Positions 1 to 11,633 of a DNA stretch of 64,000 bases are shown in pieces. Made by a program: the position numbers and the translations under genes. Where the stretch lies: contig NC_134989.1 in assembly GCF_050947335.1 (NCBI RefSeq), forward strand, positions 11,339,501 to 11,403,500, read 5' to 3'. Below the pieces are notes generated by a model. That model was not told the DNA's origin, made no database searches, and was given only the letters and a program-made list of their open reading frames with translations. This DNA comes from Megachile rotundata (Eukaryota > Arthropoda > Insecta > Hymenoptera > Megachilidae). The stretch's first letter is position 1; each line of letters begins with the position of its first letter.

Positions 1-485
1 TCGGTATAAAGAATCGAGGTTGAAACGGTAAAAATCAATCGTTTCCGAATAAAAAGAACATACATGCAAATCACGCGATAAAACGAATAAAAAGGTGGAA
101 TGCATCAACGGTTTAGAAACACAAAGAAAACGTTAACGCGATAAAATGATATTGGAACGTGAAAAGGTAAAAGATAACTGAATCGTTGCTCGATTCCATT
201 TCTGTCTCATTAAAAAGGCAACACGTTTTTCAGCGCATCGATTTCGCCGGAAAGAGACGTCATAAACGGCCATTTGCATAACAAATTTTCACGCGAGCAC
301 GATTATCAAAATCACATTCACGACTGTTGACTAGTAGACTTCGATCGTGACTAGTTAACTCTCCATGTTCGTTTTAAAACGTATTATGAATTCTGTGAAC
401 ACGTTGTACCCGTTTCTTCCATTTATTGACGCAAAAATTCGAAAGTTTACAAATACTTCTTCAAGTTTTTAGAAATTGTGAATTA
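1..485. other. AT-rich single-copy DNA, no gene seen
   Basis: No open frame of useful length, no repeat and no RNA gene was recognised. The sequence is mixed, with a few CG-containing stretches such as those near 240-330, and leads directly into the 162-bp repeat array. Confidence 0.5.
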
Positions 486-1400
486 ATACTTTTTTTAGAT
501 ATTCATCTTTAACGGTTGGTACGCAAATTATTTGATGTTTACAATTTTAGTTAAAGTTTATGAAATAATTTTTTTGAAATTATTGGCGCGAAAATTTGAA
601 AGCTTGAACATTTTTTACTGATACAATTTTCAGAACTTGTACATCTGCATTTTTGAGAAATATTCATCTTTATCGTTTAGTATGCAAATTATTTGCTATT
701 TACAGTTTTATTGAAATTTTACGAAATAATTTTCTTTAAATTATTGGCGCGAAAATTTGAAAGATTAAATTTCTTTTTACTGTTTCAAATTTTCAGAACT
801 TGTACATCTGCATTTTTGAGAAATATTCATCTTTATCGTTTAGTATGCAAATTATTTGCTATTTACAGTTTTATTGAAATTTTACGAAATAATTTTCTTT
901 GAATTATTGGCGCGAAAATTTGAAAGTCTAAACATTTTTTACTGACTTAAATTTTCAGAACTTGCAGATCTGCAATTTCGAGAAACAGCCATCTTCATCA
1001 TTTAATACATAAATTATTTGTTATTTACAATCCCGCTAAAATCTTACAAAACAGATTTCTTTAAATTATTGGCGCGAAAATTTGAAAGCCCAAAAATTTG
1101 TTCCTAATACAATTCGCAGAACTTGTACAAAATTTCATGAAATCTTCAACGTTATCATTTAATACATAAATTATTTGTTATTTACAATCCCGCTAAAATT
1201 TTACAAAATAAATTTCTTCAAATTATTGGCGCGAAAATTTGAAAGGCTAAAAATTTGTTACTATTTTAAATTTTCACTCAAAACTTCCAAATTTGCAATT
1301 TTTCAAAATATTCATTCTTATCATTAAATATATAAATCATTTGTTATTTATATTTTTGTTGAAAATCTACGAAAAATTTGTTGACACGTAAATTTTTCGT
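486..1400. repeat. About 162-bp tandem repeat, five copies
   Basis: The landmark ATTGGCGCGAAAATTTGAAA starts at 582, 743, 906, 1068 and 1225, giving spacings of 161, 163, 162 and 157 bp. Around it each copy repeats 'AACTTGTACATCTGC', 'AAATATTCATCTTTATC' and 'AAATTATTTGCTATTTACA' in the same order. Copies 2 and 3 are nearly identical while the outer ones are diverged, the usual pattern of a local satellite homogenised from its middle. The short open frame at 693-902 runs across this repeat and is not considered a gene. The GGCGCG core stands out from the otherwise AT-rich unit. Confidence 0.85.
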
Positions 1401-1915
1401 AATCTACAATTTTTTTTTTTTTAATATTACGGAATAATCCTTGTCCATAAATCATTTGATATCTACAATTTTGTTAAAATGTACAAAATTATACTGATAT
1501 ACAAAGGATTCGTTATCTTCCGTTAACAATTTACAAACTAATCCCTGTTAATATGCAAATTATTTTTTATCTGTACCTTCGGATAAAATTTTATGGATCG
1601 ATCCTTGATGAGTAATAAAATATTCGTTATACTACCACCACTAAAATTTTACAAAATGATCCTAACCGATATGCAAAATACTCCTTATCTACAATTTTAG
1701 TAAAATTTTACGAAACGCTTCAATTCGCATAAAAATTTTACGAAATTATCCTTGCAGATAAAATAATCGTTATCCAGAATTTTGATAAAATTTTATAAAA
1801 CCAGTTGATAACTAAAATATTCGCTATCTGCAGTTTCGTAAAATTTTACAAAATAATTCCTGTTAATGTATATGCACTGTTTTATATTTACAGTTTTGAT
1901 CAAATTTTATGTATT
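1400..1915. repeat. Degenerate continuation of the AT-rich repeat
   Basis: Motifs of the type 'AAAATTTTACAAAATAATCC' and 'CTACAATTTTGTTAAAAT' recur every 60-90 bp up to the edge of the inverted-repeat element at 1916. They resemble parts of the 162-bp unit without its GGCGCG core. No gene is visible. Confidence 0.5.
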
Positions 1916-2459
1916 ATTACAGAGATAAAAAATTTTGATCATGATTGGTCAATCATGACCAACACGAACACCTGAACAACCGAAAGACCACACCAATACA
2001 AACGAACATCTGTAGAGAAAATTTTGGAAGAAAAAATCTGGCTTTTCGTGGATTTCTTCGAAGTCTCATCGTCGAACGAGACAAAATTTGATCGAAGATC
2101 AATAAACCGTGCTCGAGGTAATTAAGTGTCCTTAAAGATCGACGAAATTGATTGGACAGCGATGATTTTTATGGTTTTTATGTTCGTGACGATTTCACAA
2201 TTTCCTTTGGGGAATTTTGAGATTGGTGAAATGATTTTGGTTTTTGAATAAGTGATTTCTGGCAAATTTTTTTTTTTGGGGTTGAATACGGGGTTTTGAA
2301 GATTTTTAGGAAATTTAGAAAATTAATTTGGGAAATTGATTTGAGGATTTACTTTAGTATTTTTGGGATGGTTTGAAAATTTATTTCTGGAGTTTTAGGG
2401 AGGTTTAATTTGGAGATTGTTATGACTTGGGGAGTTAAGTATTTCAATTTAGAAATTAA

Positions 2460-2790
2460 TTATTTTTCAAATTTGGAATTTGAGGATTTCAAATCTTTGT
2501 GATATTTAAATTGCCAAATTTTTTAATTCTCGAATTTTTAGAATTTGAGATGTTTAAATTTTCGAATTTTCAGGTCTCGAGATTTCCAAATTTTTGAATT
2601 TTCAGATCTTGAGGTTTTCAAATTTTTAAATTTTCAGATCTTCAGATTTTCACATTTTCGAATTTTCAGATCTTCAGAATTCCATATTTCCAAATTTCTA
2701 AGTTTCTAATTTTACAAATCATCTAATTCCTAAATTCCTAAATTTCTAGATTCCTAAATTCCTAAATTCCTAAATTTCAAAACTTAAAAA
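2460..2790. repeat. Low-complexity 'AAATTTTxGAATTTTCAGATCTT' tract inside the element
   Basis: Short AT-rich phrases such as TTTTCAGATCTTGAG and CCTAAATTCCTAAATT recur irregularly. This is interior DNA of the inverted-repeat element and shows no coding potential. Confidence 0.5.
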
Positions 2791-2799
2791 CTTGAAACC

Positions 2800-3215
2800 T
2801 TAGAAATTAGAAAAGGTCGAAATTCGAAAATTACCAAACTTGAAAGTTTCCAAATCTAAAAAATTGAAAACTTGAAAATTTCCAAATCTGAAAAATTGAA
2901 AACTTGAAAACTTCCAAATCTGAGAAAATAAAAACTTGAAAATTTCCAATTCTGAAAAATTGAAAACTTGAAAATTTCCAAATCTGAAAAATTTAAAACT
3001 TGAAAATTTCCAAATCTGAAAAATTGAAAACTTAAAAATTTCCAAATCTAAGAAATTAAAAACTTGAAAATTTCCAATTCTGAAAAATTGAAAACTTGAA
3101 AATTTCCAAATCTGAAAAATTGAAAACTTGAAAATTTCCAAATCTGAAAGATTGAAAACTTAAAAATTTCCAAATCTAAGAAATTAAAAACTTGAAAATT
3201 TCCAATTCTGAAAAA
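2800..3215. repeat. 32-bp tandem array (diverged CCAAAT-type minisatellite)
   Basis: The phrase TTCCAAATCTGAAAAATTG, followed by AAAACTTGAAAA, recurs every 31-32 bp, about 13 copies. A minus-strand open frame of 113 codons (2800-3141) is composed only of the translated repeat and is rejected as a gene. The array sits just inside the right terminal inverted repeat of the 1916-3326 element. Confidence 0.8.
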
Positions 3216-3326
3216 TTGAAATTTCTCTGCAGATGTTCGTTTGTATTGGTGTGGTCTTTTGGTTGTTCAGGTGTTCGTGTTGGTCATGATTGAGCAATCA
3301 TGATCAAAATTTGTGATCTCTGTAAT

Positions 3327-4849
3327 GGCTGAATCGTGGCTGACTAATTTTGATGTACTGCGTCCAAACGAGTCTTCTTGTTGTCCAACATCTTCCTCTA
3401 TCCATTTTGTTTCTGCGGGAAGGAAACTTTCAGCGTGTTTTTATTGGATGCTTGTCAAGTTTTTGTAAATAAGTTGATTTGTTGACGGAGATTTTTGGAT
3501 ACGGAGAGTATTGTATTCGTATTTATTTATGGATTGGAATTTTTGGAATGTTGGATTTATAAATTTTTGAAGAATTAAATTTATAAATTTATGGACAAAA
3601 TAGAATTATAAATTTTTGGAATTATAATTGAAGAAAATTATGTTTATTATATTTGTAAATTTATAAGTTATTGAAAAATTAAATTTATAAATTTATGGAT
3701 GAAATAGATTTATAAGTTTAGTGTTCTAATTTATGGAATTATAAATTTGTAAACTTGGCAATTTAAGTTGAGGTTATTTGAATGTGTGAATTTGTCGAAA
3801 TGTGAGTTGACAAATTGGTAAGATTAAAATTTGCTACTTTAGAAATGTGGAAGAAGGGAAGTATGAAATGAACTAATTTGTGAGATTGGCGATTTTACAA
3901 CTTTCGTGCTTCCGAGTTTTCGTAATTACAAATTTAGAAATTCGATAATATGGGAATGTAGAAATTTAGTGGTTTCATAATTTGGTAATTGGAAACGTCG
4001 GTAACGTGATAACTTTACTATACGTTACACTTCCCATCGACAATAATTAAGGATTTAATTATACTGCCTTCATTATTAAACACTCCTGATATAATAAACA
4101 CGGATGAATGTTGTCTGGAAAGTTATCCTAATAACTACCGTTTCTAAATCCTCATTGAAATGTACACACTTCATTGTGTCCCATAATACAGATTATACAA
4201 AAACTTGTTTTGTTCCTAGGATCAAAATCGTACAACACTGTGAACGGGCTCTGTTTTCAAATTCCCGTTTATAAGAACGTGCTATGTACACGTGTATGAC
4301 AATACAATACCGCTATTAACGAAAGTCACAAGAATAAATATGTTATTACCATGTGAATATTACTATGGAAATTCTCGTACGCCAATATTATCCAATATCA
4401 TCTGATAATTTTAAATAATTATATACAATTTTCTTTTATATAATTTTACATAATTATATAAGTAATATCATATATTCCTTGGAACAAAATAATCTCTATG
4501 ACACTATATAAAAACACTACAAAATCGCCCTAAACAATTTACAGTAATAATACAAGCAATAATAATTTACCCAAAATAAATCAACCAAAAAGAGGATAAA
4601 AAGCATTCTCAAAAGATTCTCAACTCTCTACGTGCCTCGACACCACCCAAATCAGTTGCATAACTATAGACGAAGCACTACAAGAGATTTCAGAAGAAAG
4701 AGATTCCCTCCCTCCAGAAGAGGGAGTCAGAAGAAAGACGTAAGCCAAAGTTATAAAGACAACATTAATTCCAAAGAATCACTGTCGCACCCTCACACTG
4801 TCCCTTGACCACTCTACCTATTTCCAGCAAAAGTATGTATACTTTTTTT
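3327..4849. other. AT-rich spacer, no gene seen
   Basis: From about 3540 to 4000 the phrase AAATTTATAAATTTATGGA recurs in degenerate form. The remainder is single-copy AT-rich DNA up to the left end of the TA-flanked element. No open frame, RNA gene or clear regulatory motif was recognised. Confidence 0.5.
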
Positions 4850-6114
4850 TACAGGGTGTCCCACAATTACTGTAGGTCGCTGAAATGGGGGGTAGCTGAC
4901 GTGATTCTGAATAAGATTTCGCTTTGCAAAAATGGGATTTGAAGCACCGTTTTTTAATTATTAAGGAAATACACGAACCAATAAGTCGACGCTTGGCAAA
5001 TCAACGCGTAGTAAATCAGCGCGTGGTAATTCAGCCCGAAGTAATTTCACACGTGGTAATTCTACGGATGGCAATTCGATGCGTGGTAATTTGACGCGTG
5101 GTAATTCGACGCGTGGTAATTCGACGCGTGGTAATTCGGTGCGTAGTAATTCCACGCGTGGTAATTCAATGCGTGGTAATTTGACGCGTGGTAATTCGGT
5201 GCGTAGTAATTTCACGCGTAGCAATTCAACGCGTGGTAACTCCACGCGTGGTAATTCGACGCGTGGTAATTCGGCGCGTGGTAATTCGACGCGTGGTAAT
5301 TCCACGCGTGGTAATTCGACGCGTGGCAACTCCACGCGTGGTAATTCGGCGCGTAGTAATTCCACGCGTAGCAACTCAACGCGTGGTAATTCGGTGCGTG
5401 GTAATTCCACGCGTGGTAACTCCACGCGTGGTAATTCGGCGCGTGGTAATTCGGCGCGTGGTAATTCGGTGCGTGGTAATTCCACGCGTGGTAATTCGAC
5501 GCGTGGTAATTCGGCGCGTGGTAATTCGGCGCGTGGTAATTCGGTGCGTGGTAATTCCACGCGTGGTAATTCGACGCGTGGTAATTCGGCGCGTGGTAAT
5601 TCGACGCGTGGTAATTCGGTGCGTGGTAATTCCACGCGTGGTAATTCGACGCGTGGCAACTCCACGCGTGGTAATTCGGCGCGTAGTAATTCCACGCGTA
5701 GCAACTCAACGCGTGGTAATTCGGTGCGTGGTAATTCCACGCGTGGTAATTCGACGCGTGGTAATTCGACGCGTGGTAACTCCACGCGTGGTAATTCGAC
5801 GCGTAGTAATTCCACGCGTAGCAATTCAACGCGTGGTAATTCGGTGCTTGGTAATTCGACGCGTGGTAATTCGATGCGTAGTAATTCCACGCGTAGCAAT
5901 TCAACGCGTGGTAATTCGACGCGTGATAATTTCGATGCATAGTAATTCCAGGCGTAGTAATTCAACGCGTGGTAATTCAACGCGTGCTAATTCCACGCGT
6001 AGTAATTCAACGCGTGGTAATTCACCAATCAGAGTACAAATATTATTCGCGCTCCACTTGGTCCGTGTTCTTCCTTAATAATAAAAAACTACAGTAACTA
6101 CGAGGCACCCTGTA
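4850..6114. mobile_element. Non-autonomous TA-flanked TIR element, copy 1, carrying a 15-bp minisatellite
   Basis: The left end begins TA-CAGGGTGTCCCACAATTA and the right end closes with GGCACCCTG-TA. The left 130 bp match copy 2 (20671 onward) closely, including GGGGGGTAGCTGACGTGATT, TGAATAAGATTTC and CACGAACCAATAAGTCGACG. The right end keeps the GGTCCGTGTTCTTCCTTAAT segment but lacks about 70 bp that copy 2 retains, so its terminal inverted repeat is internally deleted. The whole interior is the minisatellite. TA at both borders is what TA-targeting elements (Tc1/mariner-like) produce, but with no transposase the superfamily cannot be assigned. Confidence 0.8.
4985..6025. repeat. 15-bp minisatellite, about 69 copies, inside TIR element copy 1
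   Basis: The unit is GTAATTCGACGCGTG, with variants at the sixth to ninth bases (CGG, CCA, CAA) and GTAG for GTGG. Because 15 is a multiple of three, several frames stay open on both strands (for example 4961-5980 minus, 5079-5942 plus and 5188-6078 plus), giving pentapeptide repeats; I regard none as a gene. Each unit carries one or two CpGs, often within ACGCGT, in sharp contrast to the AT-rich surroundings. Blocks of several units recur, pointing to recent multi-unit expansions. Confidence 0.92.
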
Positions 6115-6710
6115 CACAAACTTACAATACCAAAAAATGTTGAGAAAGAATCTAACACCTAGATGAAGAACTCAATCGAACTAGAGCTAATAAGCTATAC
6201 GAGTCTTCTTAAACAAACCATTGTCTACCGGAACCCACCAATACGGAAACGATGAACAAGACGTAAGAATTGGCAAATTTTTGTCGTACAAGAACGACGC
6301 AACGATCGAGTGACGAAGTCTCATAGTTGCCAAAAAGCTGCGTATAAATAGGCCGGTTGACAAAAACAAGTCGACGCGTTGGGCAGACACGTTTAAGTTT
6401 TTAATCGAGCGGATTCAACAGGATCCTTGTGTCCCGTTAATAAACCACTGTCTACACAATGGCTCGATTGTTTCGCCGAGGGTTTTGAGACCGATGAAAC
6501 TCGAAGGACAGTATTCTAATTGCAACGATATTTGTCCAGGGAAACGGGAAACTCGTCGGGAGAGAAAAGACGGAGATCCTGATGAATACGAGGGTGATTA
6601 TTGTTGTAGGAGGGTTTGTTTGTTGGAAGCGCTTTTAGATGATTTGTTGGGATTTGATTTTGAAGGGGTAGAATATGGACGTTGGGGACTTGGTAGGTGA
6701 TTTTTGATGG
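6115..6710. other. Single-copy spacer, no recognised gene
   Basis: Short open frames occur on both strands (6187-6390 minus, 6485-6700 plus) but the proteins have no recognisable domain. Base composition is higher in GC than the flanking arrays. A real exon here cannot be excluded, but nothing positive supports it. Confidence 0.4.
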
Positions 6711-7030
6711 GAGATTATTTGGAAAGTTGGGAAGTTTTGGAACAGGGGGAAGATGGGGGATTGGGGAAGGTTGAACATTTGAGGGATTGGAGATTTGAGA
6801 TTTGAGAGATTTGGGAATTGGGAGATTTGGGAATTTGGGAGACTTGAGAATTTGGAAGATTTGAGAATTGAGATATTTGAGATTTGGGGGATTTGGAAAT
6901 TGGGGAATGTGGTCATTGGGGAATATGGGAATTGGGGAATGTGGGAATTGGGGAATATGGGAATTGGGAAATTTGAGAATTAGGAAATTTGAGAACTCGA
7001 GAATTTGAGAATTTGGAAATTTGAGTACTC
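6711..7030 (-). repeat. Purine-rich 8-bp-type minisatellite (reverse orientation of the CCAAAT family)
   Basis: Phrases such as GGGAATTTGGGAGATTTGG and GGGGAATATGGGAATTGG repeat with periods near 8-16 bp. Their reverse complement gives the CCAAATCTCCCAAATT pattern seen at 14.2 kb and 57 kb, so this is the same family on the other strand. Peptides from it are low-complexity only. Confidence 0.75.
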
Positions 7031-8390
7031 GAAAATTTGAGAATTAGAAAATCTGCAAATTCCTACAATCTCCAACTCGAAAATTCACAAATTTGAAACA
7101 CCAAAACCACCAAAATTTGAATACAAAAATATTCTTCAATTTAAAAAAATGAAAATCTAGAAAACATTTTCCAAATTCCCAAATCCAATAACATAGCATT
7201 ACAAAATTTAAAAATACCGAAAATACAGAGATTCAAAGATTTAAAAATATATATGAGGATAGATAAATTTCTTACCTACGACAGAGCGACAAAAGTGCGA
7301 AGCAGCATGAGATAAAGTTAAATATGCGCGAGGTATTTTTTTTGCAATACGTAAATTTCTTGGAATTCCAAAGTACCCTCGTGGTCTTAACAATGCTCGG
7401 TTTCGAAACAAGAAGATGGTTACTGTCCGAGAAGATCTCGAATTATCTCGAAGCTGTACATTTGATGGTTTTACGTTCATTTTATCTGGAAAAGGGAGAT
7501 TCTTAACACAAGAGAAACGAACTATTGTTAAATTCATATCGATTGGAATAAAGACAATTATATACAATTCTTCAAAGATAAATTCTTCAAAACTCTTTTG
7601 TTTTTTGTTTAAATAAAATCTTTGCATGATTTATAAGAAATTTTAGGTACATTAAAATTCATTAAGAATGGAATGAAATTATCAAGTTTTAATGAAACTT
7701 TCAAGTTTTAACACTAAACCTACCGGTGTGCTATACATACTCTGAAATTAAAAATGAAGTTGAAAAATAAATAAACAAATTATAAAACATAAATTAATAT
7801 ACACGTTAATTCTGTATTTTCATGAACATTAGCAAAGATTCTGAAGAAATTGTCTTAATAAATTTTGTAAATCAAAATGAAAAATTTGTAAGATTGCCAT
7901 TTCACCTTTTTGGTACTTTTAGTATTAAATACGTTCAAATAGGCAAAAGCAACAAAATCGTAGAAATCTATACATTAAATATATCACGCTAAATAGTGAA
8001 TCACGTAAACAGATACAAATATACAAAATTAAAATAGTAAATTGAAACAAAAGCTGTCTATTCTCAGCATACACCTATAATTTATAAATTATTATATTTG
8101 TCTGAATGCAATGAATGGCATGAATTTTACAAATTCATTTTAAAAATGCATTTTAAGGAATTTACCTTTCAGATTCTCTGCTCATGTAGCTTTCATGAAA
8201 AATAATCAATCACCAACTCGAATTTCAATTAATGTAACAGTATTCTTCTTGAAAAATCATAAGTATTTCTTCGTGCCGATCACTTCCATCGTACTACTCG
8301 AACTGCGAGGTGATCGAAAATCGAACGTCTTGATATCCCTTGTTCGATTCATTAGCATCGATTTGCGCGAGATGGCGTGATATGAGAACG
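7031..8390. other. AT-rich spacer, no gene seen
   Basis: The first 200 bp are degenerate A-rich remnants of the preceding array. Open frames of 60-128 codons at 7241-7627 (minus) and 7324-7616 (plus) overlap on opposite strands, show no known domain, and are most easily explained by chance. Confidence 0.45.
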
Positions 8391-8960
8391 CGGGTAATTC
8401 AAACTGTTGGTCATTCACATATGTGAATGTGGTAACATATGTGTGGCAATATTATATAGCATTGATGTATACTGTCTGGTAATACAGTGCATAGGATATA
8501 GATATAACGAGATGGATATACAAATATGTTTAATGTGTGATGCTAATAATGTGTCGAATATATGTGTGACAATATAACATATTGATGTGCATTACCTAGT
8601 AAGACAATGTATACGATATATAACGGAATGGATATATAAATACGTCTGATATATGATGCTAACATATGATGCTGACATATGATGCTAACAAATGTGTCGA
8701 ATATATGACATGATAAATGTACATATAAATGTGACGCATATATATATGTGTTGAATATATGAGGTGATAGATATATTGTATAAATGTATCGACTATGTGA
8801 CGTGATGGATACATGTGTAGAAATGTCGAATATGTAACATGATGGATATACAATATAAATGTGGCACATATGTGACGTGATGGATATACATATGAATATG
8901 TTCAAATGACGTAATGGATGTAGGAATGTGTTGACTATATGACGTGATGGATATATTAGC
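8391..8960. repeat. Degenerate 37-38-bp repeat with GATGGATATA core
   Basis: The core GTGATGGATATA (or GATAGATATA) recurs at 8766, 8804, 8841, 8879 and 8946, with neighbouring text such as AATGTGTCGAATATATG. Earlier copies (8500-8760) are more diverged. Open frames on the minus strand are translations of the repeat. Confidence 0.7.
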
Positions 8961-10035
8961 GTGGAAAATATACAACGATCCCTATATATAAATGTGCCGA
9001 GTATACAATGTTACGGAAATACAACGCGTCGAAAATACAATGTGCCAAATATAAGATGCGTCAAATATAAAATGCATCGAATATACAACGCATCGAAAGT
9101 ACAACGTGCTGAATATACAACGCGTCGAAATTGCAACGCACCGAAATTATAACGCGCTGAATATACAACGCGTTGAAATTGCAACGCATCGAAATTATAA
9201 CGCGCTGAATATACAACGCGTCAAAATTGCAATATGCCCAGTATACAACGCATCAAAATTGCAACGTATCGAAATTGTAACGCGCCGAATATACAACGCG
9301 TAGAAATTACAACACGCCGAATATACAACGCATAGAAATTACACCGCATCGAAATTACAATGCGCCAAGTATACAACGCGTCGAAATCGCGGCGCATTAA
9401 AATTACAACGCGCTGAATACGCGACGCATCGAAATTGCAACGCGTAGAAATTTCGGCCCATCAAAATTACAGTGCGTAGAAATTGCAATGCGTCGAGTAC
9501 ACAACGCATCGAAATCGCAGCGCATTAAAATTACAACGCGCCGAATATATAACGTACTGAAATTGCAACGCGTAGAAATTTCAACCCATCGAAATTGCAA
9601 TGCGTGGAAATTGCAATGCGCCGAATACACAACGCGTCGAAACCGTGGCGCATTAAGATTACAATGCGCCGAATACACAACGTACTGAAATTGCAACGCG
9701 TAGAAATTTCAACCCATCGAAATTGCAATGCGTAGAAATTGCAATGCGCCGAATACACAACGCGTCGAAACCGTGGCGCATTAAGATTACAATGCGCCGA
9801 ATACACAACGTACTGAAATTGCAACGCGTAGAGAAATTTCAACCTATCGAAATTGCAATGCGCCGAATACACAACGCGTCGAACCCACAACGCGCCGAAA
9901 TTGCAACGCGTAGAAATTTCAACCCATCGAAATTACAATGCGTAGAAGTTGCAATGCGTCGAATCCACAACGCGCCGAATACTTAACGCGTAAAACTTAC
10001 CGCGCCTCGAAATTACAATGCGTCACAACTACGTC
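8961..10035. repeat. CpG-rich minisatellite, ACGCGTCGAAATTGCA family
   Basis: Units of about 17-19 bp such as CAACGCGTCGAAATTGCAA and CGCGCCGAATATACAACG alternate in irregular order. A larger block is repeated: GTAGAAATTTCAACCCATCG recurs at about 9568, 9700 and 9914, with a slightly altered copy near 9833. Nearly every unit has one to three CpGs in otherwise AT-rich DNA. Several 60-120-codon frames cross the array on both strands and are repeat translations. The core resembles the 15-bp minisatellite of the TIR element read on the other strand. Confidence 0.88.
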
Positions 10036-10784
10036 TCTAAAATGCATGGTGAATATTCCGCATCGTATATAAACACATGATGCAACCGAAATCAAACATA
10101 TAACTCGCGAAGAGCAAACATCTGCTACAAGAAAAACTGTTGGATTGCGTTTAGTGTTGGCGGGTCCCACGGTACATAAACGAGAAGTCCGCAACGTGTC
10201 CCGAATGACGCGTACACGCGTCCGCAAGAGTGATTTGCTCGCGTGATTCCGGCTAAAGGAACGAGTAAATTTCAATCGAGATTTGGAAGCCTCTTTAGGC
10301 GACTCTCTCCTGTTGACATTTCCTCAGAGAGTCCTTCGAGAGTGCACGGTCGACAGCTACGTGATAAATAACAAACAGGACCGAAACCAGTTCCTTACTT
10401 GCGACCTACTTGCCAACGGATGCGAAATTACGGACGGACCGGGAATATTAATAATTTAGTAATCTGCCGGACGGTCGTGAAATTTGTAGCGGACACTCGG
10501 TCATCCTTAGAGGATCATCTTGTAAGACGCTCGTTAAAATTGCAGGGAACTGTTGTCCTTCGAGGATCGTTTTCGATGAGTTATTTAACTTATTATGGGT
10601 CAGGTGACGAGTGCTGAAAATTTGTAGGATATAATTTAGGAGCAACAGATTTAGAAGAAGGGAGATATTTTTGGATGGATAGAAAAAAGTATCGATTTGA
10701 CAATTTAGAAATTTGCGGATGTAGATTTTTTTAAATTTGACCAGCATATGCAGGCAAAACTGAAATGGGAAATAAACGGTACAA
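10036..10784. other. Single-copy spacer with weak open frames, no recognised gene
   Basis: Composition is more balanced than in the arrays. Overlapping open frames of 70-100 codons (9997-10275 minus, 10399-10617 plus, 10448-10747 minus) give proteins without recognisable motifs. No splice or promoter arrangement is convincing. Confidence 0.4.
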
Positions 10785-10830
10785 TACAGGGCGTCTCACA
10801 AGTAGTGTAGGTCCCTGAAATGCGGGCAAA
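10785..10830. mobile_element. Solo degenerate end of the TA-flanked TIR element
   Basis: The sequence TACAGGGCGTCTCACAAGTA followed by GTGTAGGTCCCTGAAATG closely resembles the first 40 bp of the elements at 4850 and 20671. Similarity fades after the GAAATG and no matching opposite end was found nearby, so this looks like a truncated relic. Confidence 0.6.
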
Positions 10831-11630
10831 TTCTATTATTAAAAGTAGCTATTGTCCCTAAATCTACTATTAAGCAATAAACTGAACCACCAAAGAATTA
10901 CCAACCAAAGAGCAGTCATATGCTGCGAATTCCCTTATCACCCTCATTCCTGATTTCGAAAAAATAACAAAACAAATGTCCTCGAAAATTACACCCCGGC
11001 AAACGGTGATTCTGTCGATGTTTTCCACGTAACCGGTAGAAAGTGAGCGAGAAAACATTTCTCTCAGCTCCATATCGCTCCATGATGTTTCTCCGAACGA
11101 TCCTCGTCTCTTAACGCGCGCTTTTTCTTTTCTTCTTCTTTTTTCCTTCATCTTTCCCCGGGTCTGACCTATTTTCTCCCTCACCCGGTTTCCTTCTCGT
11201 TGGACGTTTTCTTCTCTTCTCGCGTTGTCTACGCTTTTGTCCGTCGTTTTCTTACCTCCTTTCTCGGCTCGCGCCGAATGCTTTTTCCCTCGCGACTCCG
11301 CCGACCGTTTCGTTTCGTTCGTTCATTCATTCACGTCCAGCACCGAGTCACGACCGACTCGTTACTTTTCATTCCATGACCCACATATCCCGTCGTCTTT
11401 TATTTACGTGTCCTTTCTCCATTCTTTCCGCGTCCCTCTGCGCTCGATAAATATATAAATCGTTCCTGCTCCATCTCCTGCGCTCGGAGAGCTTCAAAAC
11501 TGCCGGAACACTTTTCGCTTCAGTTTACACGCTTTACGTTTCGCTTCGACTCGCGCTGTTTAGCTTTAGTTTTATATACTATCGATATAAGCGATCTACA
11601 ACGATCTAAGTCAAACAAATTAATAAAATT
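10831..11630. other. Single-copy region with a pyrimidine-rich, CpG-containing stretch
   Basis: From about 11100 to 11460 the plus strand is rich in C and T with frequent CG, and contains TTCGTTCGTTCATTCATTCA. Such DNA is common around insect promoters and 5' untranslated exons, but no initiator, exon or conserved peptide could be pinned down. The open frames 10870-11184 (minus) and 11225-11458 (plus) have biased, low-complexity content. Confidence 0.35.
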
Positions 11631-11633
11631 GTG

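Larger units (their letters stand above)
1916..3326. mobile_element. Element with about 105-bp terminal inverted repeats, non-coding interior
   Basis: The left end (1916 to about 2020) and the right end (about 3222-3326) are reverse complements over about 105 bp with only a few mismatches. Shared segments include ATTACAGAGAT at the tips, TTTTGATCATGATTG, CCAACACGAACACCTGAACA and CACCAATACAAACGAACATC. The 1.2 kb interior has no transposase; it is AT-rich and ends in a 32-bp tandem array. This structure fits a non-autonomous (MITE- or foldback-like) DNA transposon. The flanks are GTATT on the left and GGCTG on the right, so no target-site duplication is obvious and the exact ends are uncertain. 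A non-transposon inverted duplication is the alternative. I do not recognise the superfamily. Confidence 0.75.

Noticed and set aside
4961..6078. Several open frames of 240-340 codons on both strands
   Set aside because: They are pentapeptide repeats generated by a stop-free 15-bp unit; multiple frames are open at once, so coding is not indicated.
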